64,000 bases of DNA, taken from assembly GCF_000799735.1 (NCBI RefSeq), contig NZ_JUHH01000001.1, positions 992,001-1,056,000 of the forward strand. The letters are read 5' to 3'. The notes beneath the pieces are model-generated. The model saw only the letters and a program-made list of their open reading frames with translations, was not told the origin of the DNA and ran no database searches. This document shows, piece after piece, positions 31,820-41,587 of the stretch; within the stretch, counting starts at the first letter, position 1, and every line of letters begins with the position of its first letter. This stretch comes from Methylotenera sp. G11 (GTDB lineage: Bacteria > Pseudomonadota > Gammaproteobacteria > Burkholderiales > Methylophilaceae). The position numbers were made by a program, and so were the translations under genes.

Positions 31820-33256
31820 ATGCAAGTCTCGAATTCGCAATCAAACACGTATAACGATGGCGTTATACGGCAATTTTCTATCATGGCCGTAGTCTGGGGC
31901 GTGGTGGGCATGCTGGTAGGCGTGATTATCGCCTCCCAGCTCGTCTGGCCAGAACTCAACCTTGGTTTACAATGGACCAGCTTTGGCCGCTTACGTCCGC
32001 TGCATACCAATGCGGTAATTTTCGCATTTGGCGGCTGTACACTGTTCGCCACGTCTTATTACATCGTGCAGCGTACCTGCCACACCGGGCTATTCATGCC
32101 AAAACTCGCAAGCTTCACGTTCTGGGGCTGGCAGGCGGTGATTGTAGCCGCCGCCATCTCACTGCCTTTGGGTTACACACAGGGTAAAGAGTACGCAGAG
32201 CTGGAATGGCCGATCGACCTGTTGATTGCTGTGGTTTGGGTATCTTACGCAATCGTGTTCTTCGGCACCATCGGCATCCGCCGCGTCAAGCATATCTACG
32301 TGGCTAACTGGTTCCTGGGTGCCTTCATTATCGCAGTAGCGCTTCTGCACATTGTGAACAGCGCTGCCATGCCTGCCAGCTTCATGAAGTCATACTCAGC
32401 CTACGCAGGCGTTCAGGATGCCATGGTGCAATGGTGGTATGGCCATAACGCTGTAGGCTTCTTCCTGACAGCTGGCTTCCTGGGCATGATGTACTACTTC
32501 GTGCCAAAACAGGCCGATCGTCCTGTGTATTCATACAGTCTGTCTATCGTGCACTTCTGGGCATTGATCTTCACTTACATGTGGGCGGGTCCTCACCACC
32601 TGCACTACACCGCACTGCCTGACTGGACACAATCTTTAGGTATGGCGTTCTCACTGATCCTGCTGGCACCAAGCTGGGGCGGCATGATCAACGGCATGAT
32701 GACTTTGTCAGGCGCATGGCACAAACTGCGTACCGACCCTATCCTGCGTTTCCTGATCGTTTCACTGTCTTTCTATGGCATGAGTACCTTTGAAGGCCCG
32801 ATGATGGCGATTAAAACTGTTAACTCACTTTCACATTACACCGACTGGACAGTCGGTCACGTGCACTCAGGCGCATTAGGCTGGGTTGGCCTGGTTTCAA
32901 TGGGTTCACTCTACTACATGGTGCCACGCCTGTTCGGCCAGAAACAGATGCACAGCATCAAGGCCATTGAACTGCATTTCTGGATGGCTACCGTGGGCAT
33001 CGTGCTGTACATCGCGGCATTGTGGATCTCAGGCGTGATGGAAGGCCTGATGTGGCGTGCCATCAACGCTGACGGTACTTTGACATACACCTTTGTAGAA
33101 AGCGTTAAAGCTAAACAACCGTACTACATCATTCGCGTACTGGGTGGCCTGCTCTACCTCGGCGGTATGGTAGTGATGTTGTGGAACGTTATTAAAACTG
33201 CACAAAGTGGTAAGGCAGCCGTTGCTACTATCCCACCCGTTGCAGCTCACGCTTAA
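31820..33256 (+). CDS. ccoN: cbb3-type cytochrome c oxidase subunit I
   Basis: The catalytic subunit of the high-affinity oxidase, with hemes b and b3 and CuB. The 478 residues include about 12 helices, with [17 protein letters not shown] (heme-binding His), [28 protein letters not shown] and [14 protein letters not shown] giving the heme and copper histidines. It opens the ccoNOQP-GH run and is preceded by an FNR box, so it is induced at low oxygen. Length is normal. Confidence 0.97.
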   Translation: MQVSNSQSNTYNDGVIRQFSIMAVVWGVVGMLVGVIIASQLVWPELNLGLQWTSFGRLRPLHTNAVIFAFGGCTLFATSYYIVQRTCHTGLFMPKLASFTFWGWQAVIVAAAISLPLGYTQGKEYAELEWPIDLLIAVVWVSYAIVFFGTIGIRRVKHIYVANWFLGAFIIAVALLHIVNSAAMPASFMKSYSAYAGVQDAMVQWWYGHNAVGFFLTAGFLGMMYYFVPKQADRPVYSYSLSIVHFWALIFTYMWAGPHHLHYTALPDWTQSLGMAFSLILLAPSWGGMINGMMTLSGAWHKLRTDPILRFLIVSLSFYGMSTFEGPMMAIKTVNSLSHYTDWTVGHVHSGALGWVGLVSMGSLYYMVPRLFGQKQMHSIKAIELHFWMATVGIVLYIAALWISGVMEGLMWRAINADGTLTYTFVESVKAKQPYYIIRVLGGLLYLGGMVVMLWNVIKTAQSGKAAVATIPPVAAHA

Positions 33257-33267
33257 GGGAAATCATC

Positions 33268-33894
33268 ATGTCAAATCAAGATACAAACACTGGCTTCAGC
33301 CATGAAAAAATTGAGACCAGCAACTTTCTGATGATCGTGCTGATCCTGGTAGTGGTCGCTTTTGGTGGCCTGGTGGAAATCGTTCCGCTGTTTTTCCAGA
33401 AATCCACGACTGAGCCGATCAAGGGACTGGAGCCATACACAGCAGTGCAATTAGCCGGGCGCGATATCTACATTCGTGAAGGCTGCTACAACTGCCACTC
33501 ACAGATGATTCGCCCGTTCCGCGCAGAAACATTGCGTTATGGTCACTACTCAGTCGCTGGTGAGTTCGTTTATGACCATCCATTCCAATGGGGCAGTAAA
33601 CGTACCGGCCCTGATCTGCACCGTGTAGGCGGAAAATACAGTGATGAATGGCAGCGCATCCACCTGATCAACCCGCGTGACCTGGTGCCTGAATCCATCA
33701 TGCCGGCCTATCCATGGCTGGAGAACACCCCGGTAGACGCAAAATCACTGGCGCCTAACATGCGCGCATTGCGTGCGGTTGGTGTGCCATATACCGATGA
33801 GAAAATTGCCGGCGCAGAAGCAGAAGCTGCCGGAAAAACCGAACTTGACGCAATCATTGCGTACCTGCAGGTTCTCGGTACACATCTGAAATAG
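33268..33894 (+). CDS. ccoO: cbb3-type cytochrome c oxidase subunit II
   Basis: A 208-residue membrane-anchored monoheme cytochrome c. One N-terminal helix (~22-42) is followed by [17 protein letters not shown] with the CxxCH heme site (residues ~73-77). [24 protein letters not shown] and SIMPAYPWL (Met ligand) are typical. It passes electrons from CcoP to CcoN. The start is 11 bases after ccoN. Confidence 0.96.
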   Translation: MSNQDTNTGFSHEKIETSNFLMIVLILVVVAFGGLVEIVPLFFQKSTTEPIKGLEPYTAVQLAGRDIYIREGCYNCHSQMIRPFRAETLRYGHYSVAGEFVYDHPFQWGSKRTGPDLHRVGGKYSDEWQRIHLINPRDLVPESIMPAYPWLENTPVDAKSLAPNMRALRAVGVPYTDEKIAGAEAEAAGKTELDAIIAYLQVLGTHLK

Positions 33895-33905
33895 CCAAGG
33901 AGATC

Positions 33906-34046
33906 ATGATGGATATCAATACCCTGCGTATCCTTGCCACCGTTGCAAGCTTTGGCGTATTTGTAGGCATCCTGATTTGGGTTTGGAAGCGCCGCAACAC
34001 ATCTGATTTCAAAGATGCGGCGAACCTGCCCTTTACTCATGACTAG
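33906..34046 (+). CDS. ccoQ: cbb3 oxidase small subunit CcoQ
   Basis: A 46-residue protein with one hydrophobic helix (about 9-27, ATVASFGVFVGILIWVW) followed by a basic and polar tail (KRRNTSDFKDAANLPF). This is the form and position of CcoQ/FixQ, between ccoO and ccoP. It stabilises the oxidase. Two tandem ATGs (33906, 33909) are possible starts; AAGGAGA precedes them. Confidence 0.88.
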   Translation: MMDINTLRILATVASFGVFVGILIWVWKRRNTSDFKDAANLPFTHD

Positions 34047-34107
34047 CGGCAAAAAGCCAGAATAAACTAATTAAAATTTCACCTTACGAAGTTTAGAGGA
34101 AAATAAA

Positions 34108-35019
34108 ATGAGCGACTTTACCAGTAGTTTTTGGCCGATCTTCATCACGGTAATATCCGTGGGTGGCGTTATCGGCTGCGCTTTACTGCTATGGCTGACC
34201 AGCAAAATCAAGGCTACCAGCCCTAATGGCGACAACACCAACGGCCACGTATGGGACGAGAACCTGCGTGAAATGAACAATCCGCTGCCGCGCTGGTGGG
34301 TGTGGATGTTCATCATCACGATCGCGTTCTCACTGTTCTACTTTGCAGCTTACCCGGCTATCGGCACCTACGCCGGCAAACTGGGCTGGACGCAGGTAAA
34401 CCAGTACGAACAGGAAATGGAAGCCGCCAATAAAACCATTGCACCGCTTTATGCAAAATTCGCTGCGATGCCAATCGATCAATTGGCAGCCAACCCGGAA
34501 GCCAAGGCCATCGGTGAGCGTATTTTCATGAACAATTGCGCGCAATGCCATGGTTCGGATGCACACGGCAGCCGCGGCTTCCCTAACCTGACGGATAAAG
34601 ACTGGATTCATGGCGGCAGCCCTGAAAAAATCGCGGAAACACTGACCAATGGCCGTGTTGGCATGATGCCGCCGATGGCAGCTGCCGTAGGGTCTGAAGA
34701 TGATGTGAAAAACGTTGCCAACTATGTGCTAAGCCTTTCAAACAGCAGCCATGATGCAACACGCGCCGCAGCAGGTAAAGAGAAATTCGCGGTTTGCGCA
34801 GCTTGCCACGGTGCCGATGGTACAGGTAACCAGGCGATAGGCGCACCTAACCTGGCTGACAATATCTGGCTGCACGGAGCCGGCGAAGAGGCGATTATCA
34901 AACGCATCAACGAAGGTAAAGTGAACCAGATGCCGGCACAAGGCGCCAAGTTCTCACCTGAGCAGATTCATGTGCTGACTGCCTATGTGTGGGGTTTATC
35001 AAATAACGAAGTGAAATAG
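34108..35019 (+). CDS. ccoP: cbb3 oxidase diheme cytochrome c subunit III
   Basis: A 303-residue diheme protein. Two N-terminal hydrophobic segments (about 7-28 and 62-85) are followed by NNCAQCHGSDAHGSRGFPNL (heme 1) and AVCAACHGADGTGNQ (heme 2). NGRVGMMPPMAA and KVNQMPAQG provide the Met ligands. WDENLREMNNPLPRWW is a CcoP hallmark. It receives electrons from soluble cytochrome c or the bc1 complex. Confidence 0.96.
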   Translation: MSDFTSSFWPIFITVISVGGVIGCALLLWLTSKIKATSPNGDNTNGHVWDENLREMNNPLPRWWVWMFIITIAFSLFYFAAYPAIGTYAGKLGWTQVNQYEQEMEAANKTIAPLYAKFAAMPIDQLAANPEAKAIGERIFMNNCAQCHGSDAHGSRGFPNLTDKDWIHGGSPEKIAETLTNGRVGMMPPMAAAVGSEDDVKNVANYVLSLSNSSHDATRAAAGKEKFAVCAACHGADGTGNQAIGAPNLADNIWLHGAGEEAIIKRINEGKVNQMPAQGAKFSPEQIHVLTAYVWGLSNNEVK

Positions 35020-35031
35020 CCGGATTAGAAA

Positions 35032-36480
35032 ATGAGCAGCAAAAAGAACCCGAATGCTAAAAGCGATGTTGCGAATGCAGGCTCCGAAGCAACCGTAATC
35101 AACTTATATGCAGCCGCGGAAAAGATCTATCCGCGCAGCACGTTCGGGTTCTTCACCAAATGGCGCTGGGTCATGATATGGCTGACCCAGCTGTTTTTTT
35201 ACGGCGTACCCTGGATTGAATGGGGGCAGCGCCAGGCACTACTATTTGATCTTGAAGCAAGACGCTTCTATATATTTAATCTTGTGCTTTATCCGCAAGA
35301 CCTGATTTACCTGACGGGAATCCTGATCATTTCCGCCTTGTCACTATTCCTGTTTACGGCAATCGCCGGCCGTTTGTGGTGTGGCTACACTTGCCCGCAA
35401 ACCGTATACACGGAAATATTCCTATGGATAGAAGCCAAAATCGAAGGCGACCGCGCTGCGCGTATCAGGCTTGACGACGCACCCCTGTCTGCCAGGAAAA
35501 TACTTAAAAAGGGCGGCAAGCACTTCGCCTGGATTGCCTTCGCTCTATGGACCGGTTTTACTTTCGTTGGTTACTTCACCCCGATCCGCGAGCTGGGTGA
35601 TGCCATTGTCAACATGGGCTTAGGCCCATGGCAGACTTTCTGGATACTGTTCTATGGCTTTGCCACCTACGGCAATGCCGGCTTCATGCGCGAACAGGTC
35701 TGCAAATACATGTGCCCTTACGCCCGCTTTCAAAGTGCGATGTTCGACGACGACACGCTGATCGTCACCTATGACGAGAAACGTGGTGAGCCACGCGGCA
35801 AAGCATCACTCAAAACCGACATGGACAAAAGCAAGCAAGGTGCCTGCATCGATTGCAGCCTGTGTGTACAGGTATGCCCGACCGGCATCGATATCCGCAA
35901 AGGCCTGCAGTACGAATGCATTGGCTGTGGCGCCTGTGCAGACATATGCGACACGGTGATGGACAAGATGGGCTACGATCGCGGCCTGGTGAAATACTCG
36001 ACCCAGCACGCAATCAACCTGGGCTGGAACCATACACAGATGCTGCGCCACATTTTAAGGCCGCGCGTCCTGATCTATGCGACGATCCTGTCCGTGCTGG
36101 TAGTGACATTACTCACCAGCCTGATGCTCAGAACATCATTCAGGGTAGATGTAGTGCGCGACCGTGGCGTAATGGCGCGTATTGCCGAAGGCGGCATGCT
36201 GGAAAATGTGTATCGACTGCAAATCATGAACGCAACCGAAACTACCCAGCGCTATCAGCTTGGTGCCAGCGGCGTGGCCAACCTCAAGATTGAATCGGAT
36301 GTGGCCGATCATGATAAAACAGTAACAGTTAACCCTGCCGAGTCGCGCTGGATTCCGGTACGTTTACAGATTCCGGATGGCTCCATCAAGTCCGGATCAC
36401 ACCCGGTGAAGTTTGAAGTTCGCGCAACAGAAAGCAACGAAATCGTGTCAGAAAAATCGGTATTTCTGGTGCCCCGCTAA
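35032..36480 (+). CDS. ccoG: cbb3 oxidase assembly iron-sulfur protein
   Basis: A 482-residue membrane ferredoxin-like protein (RdxA/FixG). About five helices lie in the first 250 residues with LWCGYTCPQTVYTEIF. Two 4Fe-4S motifs follow: CIDCSLCVQVCPTGI and CIGCGACADICD. A C-terminal immunoglobulin-like domain completes it. It is thought to help copper delivery to the oxidase. The start is 12 bases after ccoP. Confidence 0.95.
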   Translation: MSSKKNPNAKSDVANAGSEATVINLYAAAEKIYPRSTFGFFTKWRWVMIWLTQLFFYGVPWIEWGQRQALLFDLEARRFYIFNLVLYPQDLIYLTGILIISALSLFLFTAIAGRLWCGYTCPQTVYTEIFLWIEAKIEGDRAARIRLDDAPLSARKILKKGGKHFAWIAFALWTGFTFVGYFTPIRELGDAIVNMGLGPWQTFWILFYGFATYGNAGFMREQVCKYMCPYARFQSAMFDDDTLIVTYDEKRGEPRGKASLKTDMDKSKQGACIDCSLCVQVCPTGIDIRKGLQYECIGCGACADICDTVMDKMGYDRGLVKYSTQHAINLGWNHTQMLRHILRPRVLIYATILSVLVVTLLTSLMLRTSFRVDVVRDRGVMARIAEGGMLENVYRLQIMNATETTQRYQLGASGVANLKIESDVADHDKTVTVNPAESRWIPVRLQIPDGSIKSGSHPVKFEVRATESNEIVSEKSVFLVPR

Positions 36481-36582
36481 CGGGTGCTACGCTAAGTAGC
36501 GAAGCGATAACGCCTGGCACTATTTTTAAAACCATGCAGGCCACAGACCTGCATACAAAGTAACAGATCAAGGAATCAAACC

Positions 36583-36870
36583 GTGAATTTAAATACAGCG
36601 CAAAACGAAATTGCAGACCCACAGGCCGGTAAGGCCTGGTGGCACTTCGGCCACATGTGGCTCGTTGTAGGTGGCCCCCTGGTGGTCGTGCTTGCCTCGT
36701 TCACCACGCTTTACCTTGCCATAAAAGTACCTGATCCTGTGGTGGACAGCGACTACTACCGCAAAGGCATCGAAATCAACAAAACGCTTGATGGCAAGCA
36801 CGATGGCCTGGTGCCGGCCATGCAAGGCCGCAACCATGCGGCCACTGGCATCAAGCCTGCAAATCCTTAA
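36583..36870 (+). CDS. ccoH: Short CcoH/FixH-like oxidase assembly protein
   Basis: A 95-residue protein: one helix (~22-45, WLVVGGPLVVVLASFTTLYLAI) followed by VPDPVVDSDYYRKGIEINKTL, the conserved FixH segment. It is shorter than typical FixH (~150), lacking most of the periplasmic domain. The start is a GTG after AAGGAAT. It probably supports cbb3 assembly. No ccoI (copper ATPase) or ccoS follows. Confidence 0.78.
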   Translation: MNLNTAQNEIADPQAGKAWWHFGHMWLVVGGPLVVVLASFTTLYLAIKVPDPVVDSDYYRKGIEINKTLDGKHDGLVPAMQGRNHAATGIKPANP

Positions 36871-37059
36871 TTAATCCTGCAGCACGTTTCAATAGCGTGC
36901 CGCTGTTCCGGTTCTGCATTTACAAATGCCCGTACACCACCATCATCAGGACTGCCGGAAAAGCATCATGGAAGCCCACCGCAGCTACCGCCGGCCAACG
37001 GGTTCTGTAATCCATGAAAACATGCCGCCAAAGGCCATGCTGGCGGACACAGATCGTAT

Positions 37060-37073
37060 TTGATAAAAATTTA
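37060..37073. promoter_or_regulatory. Possible FNR half-site upstream of the stress protein
   Basis: TTGATAAAAATTTA has a perfect left half of TTGAT-N4-ATCAA and a poor right half, about 70 bases before the ATG. Anr/FNR control of Usp genes is known in other proteobacteria, but this site is weak. Confidence 0.35.
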
Positions 37074-37133
37074 TTATCGGAATACACTGGTCACAGGGTA
37101 CCTTGCAATCGTTTATTGTATTAGGAGCGCGCT

Positions 37134-38018
37134 ATGCAAAAAATCCAACACATCGTAGCTGCTACTGATTTTTCCGGTCCGGCCAATGCGGCCACAACCC
37201 GCGCGGCATTACTTGCACAGGAATTCGGCGCAGAACTGCACCTGATTCATATCGTGCATCCGCTCGACCTCTATGTAGGCTCAGAGCTATCCTATGACTT
37301 TCAGATGCACTATCAGCAGGCGCAGCAGCAAACCATCAAGATACAACTGGAAACACTGGCTGAGCAGCTGCACAAACAATTCTCGGTAAAGGTTCATACC
37401 TGTAACCGTATCGGCCGCGCCCATACTGAAATCGCAAGCTATGCAGCATCTTCCAATGCCGGATTGATCGTGGCCGGGGCGCAAGGGGAAAACTCGCTAC
37501 TGGCCAAACTGATTGGTTCCACCGCGCTGCGTTTATTAAAAATCGCCAGATGCCCGGTGATGATAGTCAAAGGCAAGAGTACTTCCGTGCAGACCTATCG
37601 GCAGGTCGTTGCAGCCGTAGACCTGTCCACTGGCTCATCTGAAGTGCCTGCCCTGGCCAACATGATTGCCCCCACCGCAAAAATAGAGCTGTTGTTGATT
37701 TTTGACAGCAACCAGGAAGCGCACATGTATAAAGCCGGGATGGATGAAGCCCTGCTGGCCGAATATCGCGCCAAAGCACTGGCACAGGCAGAACATAAGC
37801 TGGACGCCATATTAAGCGCGCAGAACAGCAGCCACATGTCGCGGCAGATACTGAGCGGCTATCCGCCGGAAGCCATATGCGAAAGGGCAAAATCGCTACA
37901 TGCAGACTTGATCGTGATCGGCAAACATAACAGGAAGAATGTCGAAGAATGGTTACTTGGCAGTGTCAGCAAAGGCATTGCCTATGCCGCGGACTGCGAT
38001 GTGCTGCTGAATCACTGA
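37134..38018 (+). CDS. Tandem universal stress protein
   Basis: A 294-residue protein of two Usp domains (about 1-145 and 155-294). Domain 1 opens HIVAATDFSGPANAATTRAALLA and has the nucleotide loop GAQGENSLLAKLIGSTAL. Domain 2 has GKHNRKNVEEWLLGSVSKGI. Both G-x2-G-x9-G(S/T)-like patterns fit ATP-binding Usp proteins, the first more loosely. It follows the cco cluster, with good SD (TAGGAG), and may be an anaerobic or stress factor. Confidence 0.88.
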   Translation: MQKIQHIVAATDFSGPANAATTRAALLAQEFGAELHLIHIVHPLDLYVGSELSYDFQMHYQQAQQQTIKIQLETLAEQLHKQFSVKVHTCNRIGRAHTEIASYAASSNAGLIVAGAQGENSLLAKLIGSTALRLLKIARCPVMIVKGKSTSVQTYRQVVAAVDLSTGSSEVPALANMIAPTAKIELLLIFDSNQEAHMYKAGMDEALLAEYRAKALAQAEHKLDAILSAQNSSHMSRQILSGYPPEAICERAKSLHADLIVIGKHNRKNVEEWLLGSVSKGIAYAADCDVLLNH

Positions 38019-38099
38019 TGCGCCGGCCAGCGCCATAAACTAGCGCTACGCTGCAACCCGGCACACCCGCATAGTCAGCCCCCGCAAATCCACGCTACC

Positions 38100-38948
38100 C
38101 TACGGGCTGACATATACGGTAATTCCCAGCTGGCGTATACGCTGCGCCATTGACTCCAGCCACGCGGGCGACAAGCGCGTCAACCTGCTGGATTCCGGCT
38201 GCAGCGAAAGCCGAGCCAGCCCGTAAAGGTGAACGCCTTTGATCACATCCTTAACCTGGCTGATGAGTGCCAGGTAAGCCAGGACATCTTCTTCGCCTGG
38301 GGCATGGCCATCCAGGCCGAACATGCAGGTCTGTATAAACGTAGGGCAGGCAGCCGCACAGCTCGCAAGCCGCTGGATGTGGCTTTGCGGATTCAGGTTA
38401 ACATCGTTGATGCGGGCAATACCTTCTTTGGTACCGGCATCTACCTTGAACCATACTTCACCATTACACTTCGCCAGGTGCCGCATGCTGTCCAGCACCT
38501 GCGGCTTATCCATCAGGCTGCCGTTAGTAATCAGGCGCACTTTGATGCTGCCTAACAGGCCATACTCACCCAGCACTTTCTCAACCAGGTCCAGCACTTG
38601 CGGAAACTCTTTTGCACTTGTCGGCTCGCCGTTACCCGAAAACGCAACATCTTTCAAATGCCGGTCAGCCTCATGCACATGCCGCTGCATAAAATCACCA
38701 TGCAGGACATCATCCAGGAAAGCGCGCAACTCCCGCTCCAGAACATCAAGCTCGATGGGTTCAGGTGAACCGCGGGTCAGGTCAGGCACATTACAATAGA
38801 TACAGCGCCAGTTACATGCATTATTGACATTCAGGTTGATACCTATCGAAACTCCGCCGGCACGGCGCGAAACAACAGGGTAGATATAGCGCATGCCGAT
38901 CACGTCACGGTTATGATTGGCAGGGGTGAGATGTCCTTCTAACGACAT
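38100..38948 (-). CDS. Radical SAM protein, COG0731-like
   Basis: A 282-residue radical SAM enzyme. NACNWRCIYCNVPDL gives the CxxxCxxC cluster site (residues ~45-52), and VAFSGNGEPTSAKEF is the GGE-like SAM loop. It resembles the wyosine/activating-enzyme group (COG0731) in length and layout, but the substrate is unknown. It lies between the stress protein and fnr, just downstream of fnr on the same strand (42-base gap), so it may be an oxygen-sensitive enzyme co-transcribed with fnr. Confidence 0.82.
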   Translation of the reverse strand: MSLEGHLTPANHNRDVIGMRYIYPVVSRRAGGVSIGINLNVNNACNWRCIYCNVPDLTRGSPEPIELDVLERELRAFLDDVLHGDFMQRHVHEADRHLKDVAFSGNGEPTSAKEFPQVLDLVEKVLGEYGLLGSIKVRLITNGSLMDKPQVLDSMRHLAKCNGEVWFKVDAGTKEGIARINDVNLNPQSHIQRLASCAAACPTFIQTCMFGLDGHAPGEEDVLAYLALISQVKDVIKGVHLYGLARLSLQPESSRLTRLSPAWLESMAQRIRQLGITVYVSP

Positions 38949-38990
38949 ATGGCGATCTTTAATGTGATTTCAGCAAGCGTGAATTGCTTG

Positions 38991-39725
38991 CTAATAGTAA
39001 GTCTGCGGATTGAATATTTTCTTCAGCGCGTCAGGTGCCAATATTTTGACATAGCGCTGTTTCACTTCAATAATGCCGTCTTCGCTGAACTTCGAAAAAG
39101 CGCGGCTGACCGTCTCAAGCTTCAAGCCAAGGTAGCTGCCGATCTCTTCGCGCGTCATGCGCAGTACCAGTTCAGATTGCGATAACCCCCGCGCATGCAG
39201 GCGCTGCACCAGATTCAGCAGGAATGCAGCAAGCCTCTCTTCTGCGCGCATATTACCCAGCAGCATCATCACGCCATTCTCGCGCACAATTTCACGGCTC
39301 ATGATTTTGTGCACATGCCGCTGCAGGCCGGGCAGCTCGCGCGAAAGCACTTCGATATCCGAAAACGGCATCACACACACTTCTGCGTCTTCAAGTGCGA
39401 CTGCGCTGCAATTGTGATGATCGCTGACGATGCCGTCCATACCAATGATTTCACCTGCCATCTGGAAACCGGTCACCTGCTCGCGGCCATCCTCGCTGAT
39501 GACGCAGGTTTTAAAAAAGCCGGTGCGAATCGCATAAAGCGAAGTGAATGTTTCACCGCTGCTGAATAAGGCATCCCCCTGTTTCACACGGCGGCGTTTC
39601 TCTACAACTTCATCCAGCTTCTGCATTTCATCCGCATTAAAGCCGGTAGGCATGCAAAGCTCACGAAGATTACAATTTGAACAGGCGACTTTCAGGCCTT
39701 CGAGCGTATTTAAAGAAGGTTGCAT
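38991..39725 (-). CDS. fnr: FNR-type oxygen-sensing regulator
   Basis: A 244-residue Crp/Fnr protein. Cys15, Cys18 and Cys24 (CSNCNLRELC) with Cys106 match the four 4Fe-4S ligands of E. coli FNR (C-x2-C-x5-C plus a later Cys). The recognition helix has LETVSR with Glu204, Ser207 and Arg208, which read TTGAT. It should sense oxygen and activate the cco, hemN and ompW promoters. It is divergent from hemN, sharing the region with an FNR box at 39894, so autoregulation is possible. Confidence 0.95.
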   Translation of the reverse strand: MQPSLNTLEGLKVACSNCNLRELCMPTGFNADEMQKLDEVVEKRRRVKQGDALFSSGETFTSLYAIRTGFFKTCVISEDGREQVTGFQMAGEIIGMDGIVSDHHNCSAVALEDAEVCVMPFSDIEVLSRELPGLQRHVHKIMSREIVRENGVMMLLGNMRAEERLAAFLLNLVQRLHARGLSQSELVLRMTREEIGSYLGLKLETVSRAFSKFSEDGIIEVKQRYVKILAPDALKKIFNPQTYY

Positions 39726-39893
39726 ATAATTTTAATTAACACGATGGGACTCTAACACAATGGAACTAAGGATACCGCTTTCGTACTTCGGTTGCCAGTG
39801 CTAAGTCTATCAAAATGAATAATATAGTAGCAAACACTCATTTGGCACTCCCGGCTGCGGGCCTGCGCTGTTGTTAACCATTTAAGCGTTAAT

Positions 39894-39907
39894 TTGACTT
39901 GCATCAA
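39894..39907. promoter_or_regulatory. FNR box between fnr and hemN
   Basis: TTGACTTGCATCAA fits TTGAT-N4-ATCAA with one mismatch. It is centred about 60 bases before the hemN start and 175 bases before the fnr start, so hemN is the main target. Confidence 0.8.
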
Positions 39908-39960
39908 AGTTTTCCTGACCCATATCTGTCAAAGTCCAAACCTAGATTAGGAGTCGATTG

Positions 39961-41415
39961 ATGATAGCAAATAGCCCCGCAGAATTTATCAGCACAGATG
40001 TTAACAATGGTAAACTGGTCGCGAACATAAACAGCGCACTTTCCCTGCTGACACCGGAAACGATACAGAAGTTTGATGTGAGCGGGCCGCGCTATACCTC
40101 TTACCCGACAGCCGATCGCTTCGTGGAAGCCTTCACCGAAGAAGAATACAAGCTGACGCTGAATCAAAGGCGTGTAGGCGGCTTAGCATTGCCGCTTTCA
40201 ATTTACGTGCATATCCCCTTTTGTGAAAACCTTTGTTTTTACTGTGCATGTAACAAAATCATCACCAAACACCACGAGCGCAGCGTCGAGTACCTTGGCT
40301 ACCTAAGCAAAGAGATCGACCTGCATGTGCAGCATCTGGGTACCGGGCAGACGATCTCGCAACTGCACCTTGGCGGCGGCTCCCCTACTTTTTTCAGTGA
40401 CCATGAACTCAGTGAGCTGATGTCCATCATCAAGCGCAGCTTTACGCTGGCACCAGGCGGCGAATACTCTATAGAAATCGACCCGCGCACCGTAGATGCG
40501 CAGCGTCTTGCACATATTGCCTCCCTGGGCTTTAACCGCCTGAGTTTCGGCGTACAGGACTTTGATCCTGAAGTGCAGAAAGCCGTGCACCGTATTCAGC
40601 CTGCCGAGCAGGTATTCTCCCTGGTAGAGGCTGCCCGTGCCCTTAAGTTTGATTCAGTCAATGTGGATTTGATTTATGGCTTGCCGAAACAGACTTCAGC
40701 ATCATTTAAAAAGACATTAGAGCAAGTTGTGGCACTCAGACCGGAAAGAATAGCGCTCTACGCTTATGCGCACCTACCGGAGCGCTTCAAACCCCAGCGC
40801 CGTATCGACAGCTACGAGCTGCCGGCCGCATCAGATAAGATCGCCATGCTTTCCAATGCCCTCGCAACCTTTGTCGAAGCCGGTTACGTCTATATCGGCA
40901 TGGACCATTTTGCCCTGCCCACTGATGCTCTGGCGATTGCTAAACGCCAGGGAAGGCTGCATCGTAATTTCCAGGGCTACAGTACACAACCCGATTGCGA
41001 CCTCATCGGGCTTGGCGTTTCCTCAATCGGCCGTATTGGTGCGACTTACAGCCAGAATGCAAAAACGCTTGAAGAATATTACGATTTCCTCAACCAGGGA
41101 CGTTTCCCGGTTGTACGCGGCCTTGCCCTGTCACGTGATGACCTGGTGCGTCGCGCAGTCATCATGGCGCTGATGTGCCAAGGATCGCTGCAATACGAAT
41201 CCATCGAACTTGCGTACATGATTGATTTCAAGAGCTACTTCACCACTGAATTAGAAGCGCTGAAAGAGCTGGAAAGCTCAGGCATGCTGGTACTGGAAAA
41301 TGGCGGGATCCAGGTAACAGACTTCGGCTGGTTCTTTGTACGTGCGATTGCCATGCTGTTTGATCGATACTTGCAGACCGACCGCAACCGCGCACGCTTC
41401 TCAAAAATCATCTAA
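39961..41415 (+). CDS. hemN: Oxygen-independent coproporphyrinogen III dehydrogenase
   Basis: Makes protoporphyrinogen IX without oxygen, so it supplies heme for cbb3 under low oxygen. The 484-residue radical SAM enzyme has GPRYTSYPTADRF at the N-terminus, HIPFCENLCFYCACNKI with the CxxxCxxCxC site, LHLGGGSPTFFS, and the C-terminal HemN domain (~380-484). The ATG at 39961 follows TTAGGAG; a TTG at 39958 is next to it. An FNR box precedes it. Confidence 0.97.
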   Translation: MIANSPAEFISTDVNNGKLVANINSALSLLTPETIQKFDVSGPRYTSYPTADRFVEAFTEEEYKLTLNQRRVGGLALPLSIYVHIPFCENLCFYCACNKIITKHHERSVEYLGYLSKEIDLHVQHLGTGQTISQLHLGGGSPTFFSDHELSELMSIIKRSFTLAPGGEYSIEIDPRTVDAQRLAHIASLGFNRLSFGVQDFDPEVQKAVHRIQPAEQVFSLVEAARALKFDSVNVDLIYGLPKQTSASFKKTLEQVVALRPERIALYAYAHLPERFKPQRRIDSYELPAASDKIAMLSNALATFVEAGYVYIGMDHFALPTDALAIAKRQGRLHRNFQGYSTQPDCDLIGLGVSSIGRIGATYSQNAKTLEEYYDFLNQGRFPVVRGLALSRDDLVRRAVIMALMCQGSLQYESIELAYMIDFKSYFTTELEALKELESSGMLVLENGGIQVTDFGWFFVRAIAMLFDRYLQTDRNRARFSKII

Positions 41416-41432
41416 CTTACAAATCACAAAAT

Positions 41433-41470
41433 AAGGCCTTGTTGGAATAACAACCCAACAAGGCCTTTTT
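41433..41470 (+). terminator. hemN terminator
   Basis: AAGGCCTTGTTGG pairs with CCAACAAGGCCTT (13 bases, 9-base loop) followed by TTT, 18 bases past the hemN stop. Confidence 0.9.
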
Positions 41471-41496
41471 GCTTGCAAGGAAAACTGAACGAGCAT

Positions 41497-41528
41497 AAAA
41501 AAAAACCCCTGCTGATTAAACAGGGGCT
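41497..41528 (-). terminator. ompW terminator
   Basis: On the minus strand CCCCTG pairs with CAGGGG and is followed by a run of nine T. It lies about 60 bases past the ompW stop. Confidence 0.75.
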
Positions 41529-41587
41529 AATGTGGAGCTCTAGATTCGTATCAATTAAGAGGGACTTAAACTCTCAACCAGTTATGA

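Noticed and set aside
36871-37133. Possible small RNA or tRNA in the gap before the stress protein
   Set aside because: No cloverleaf, terminator or strong hairpin was found; only a weak FNR half-site is present.
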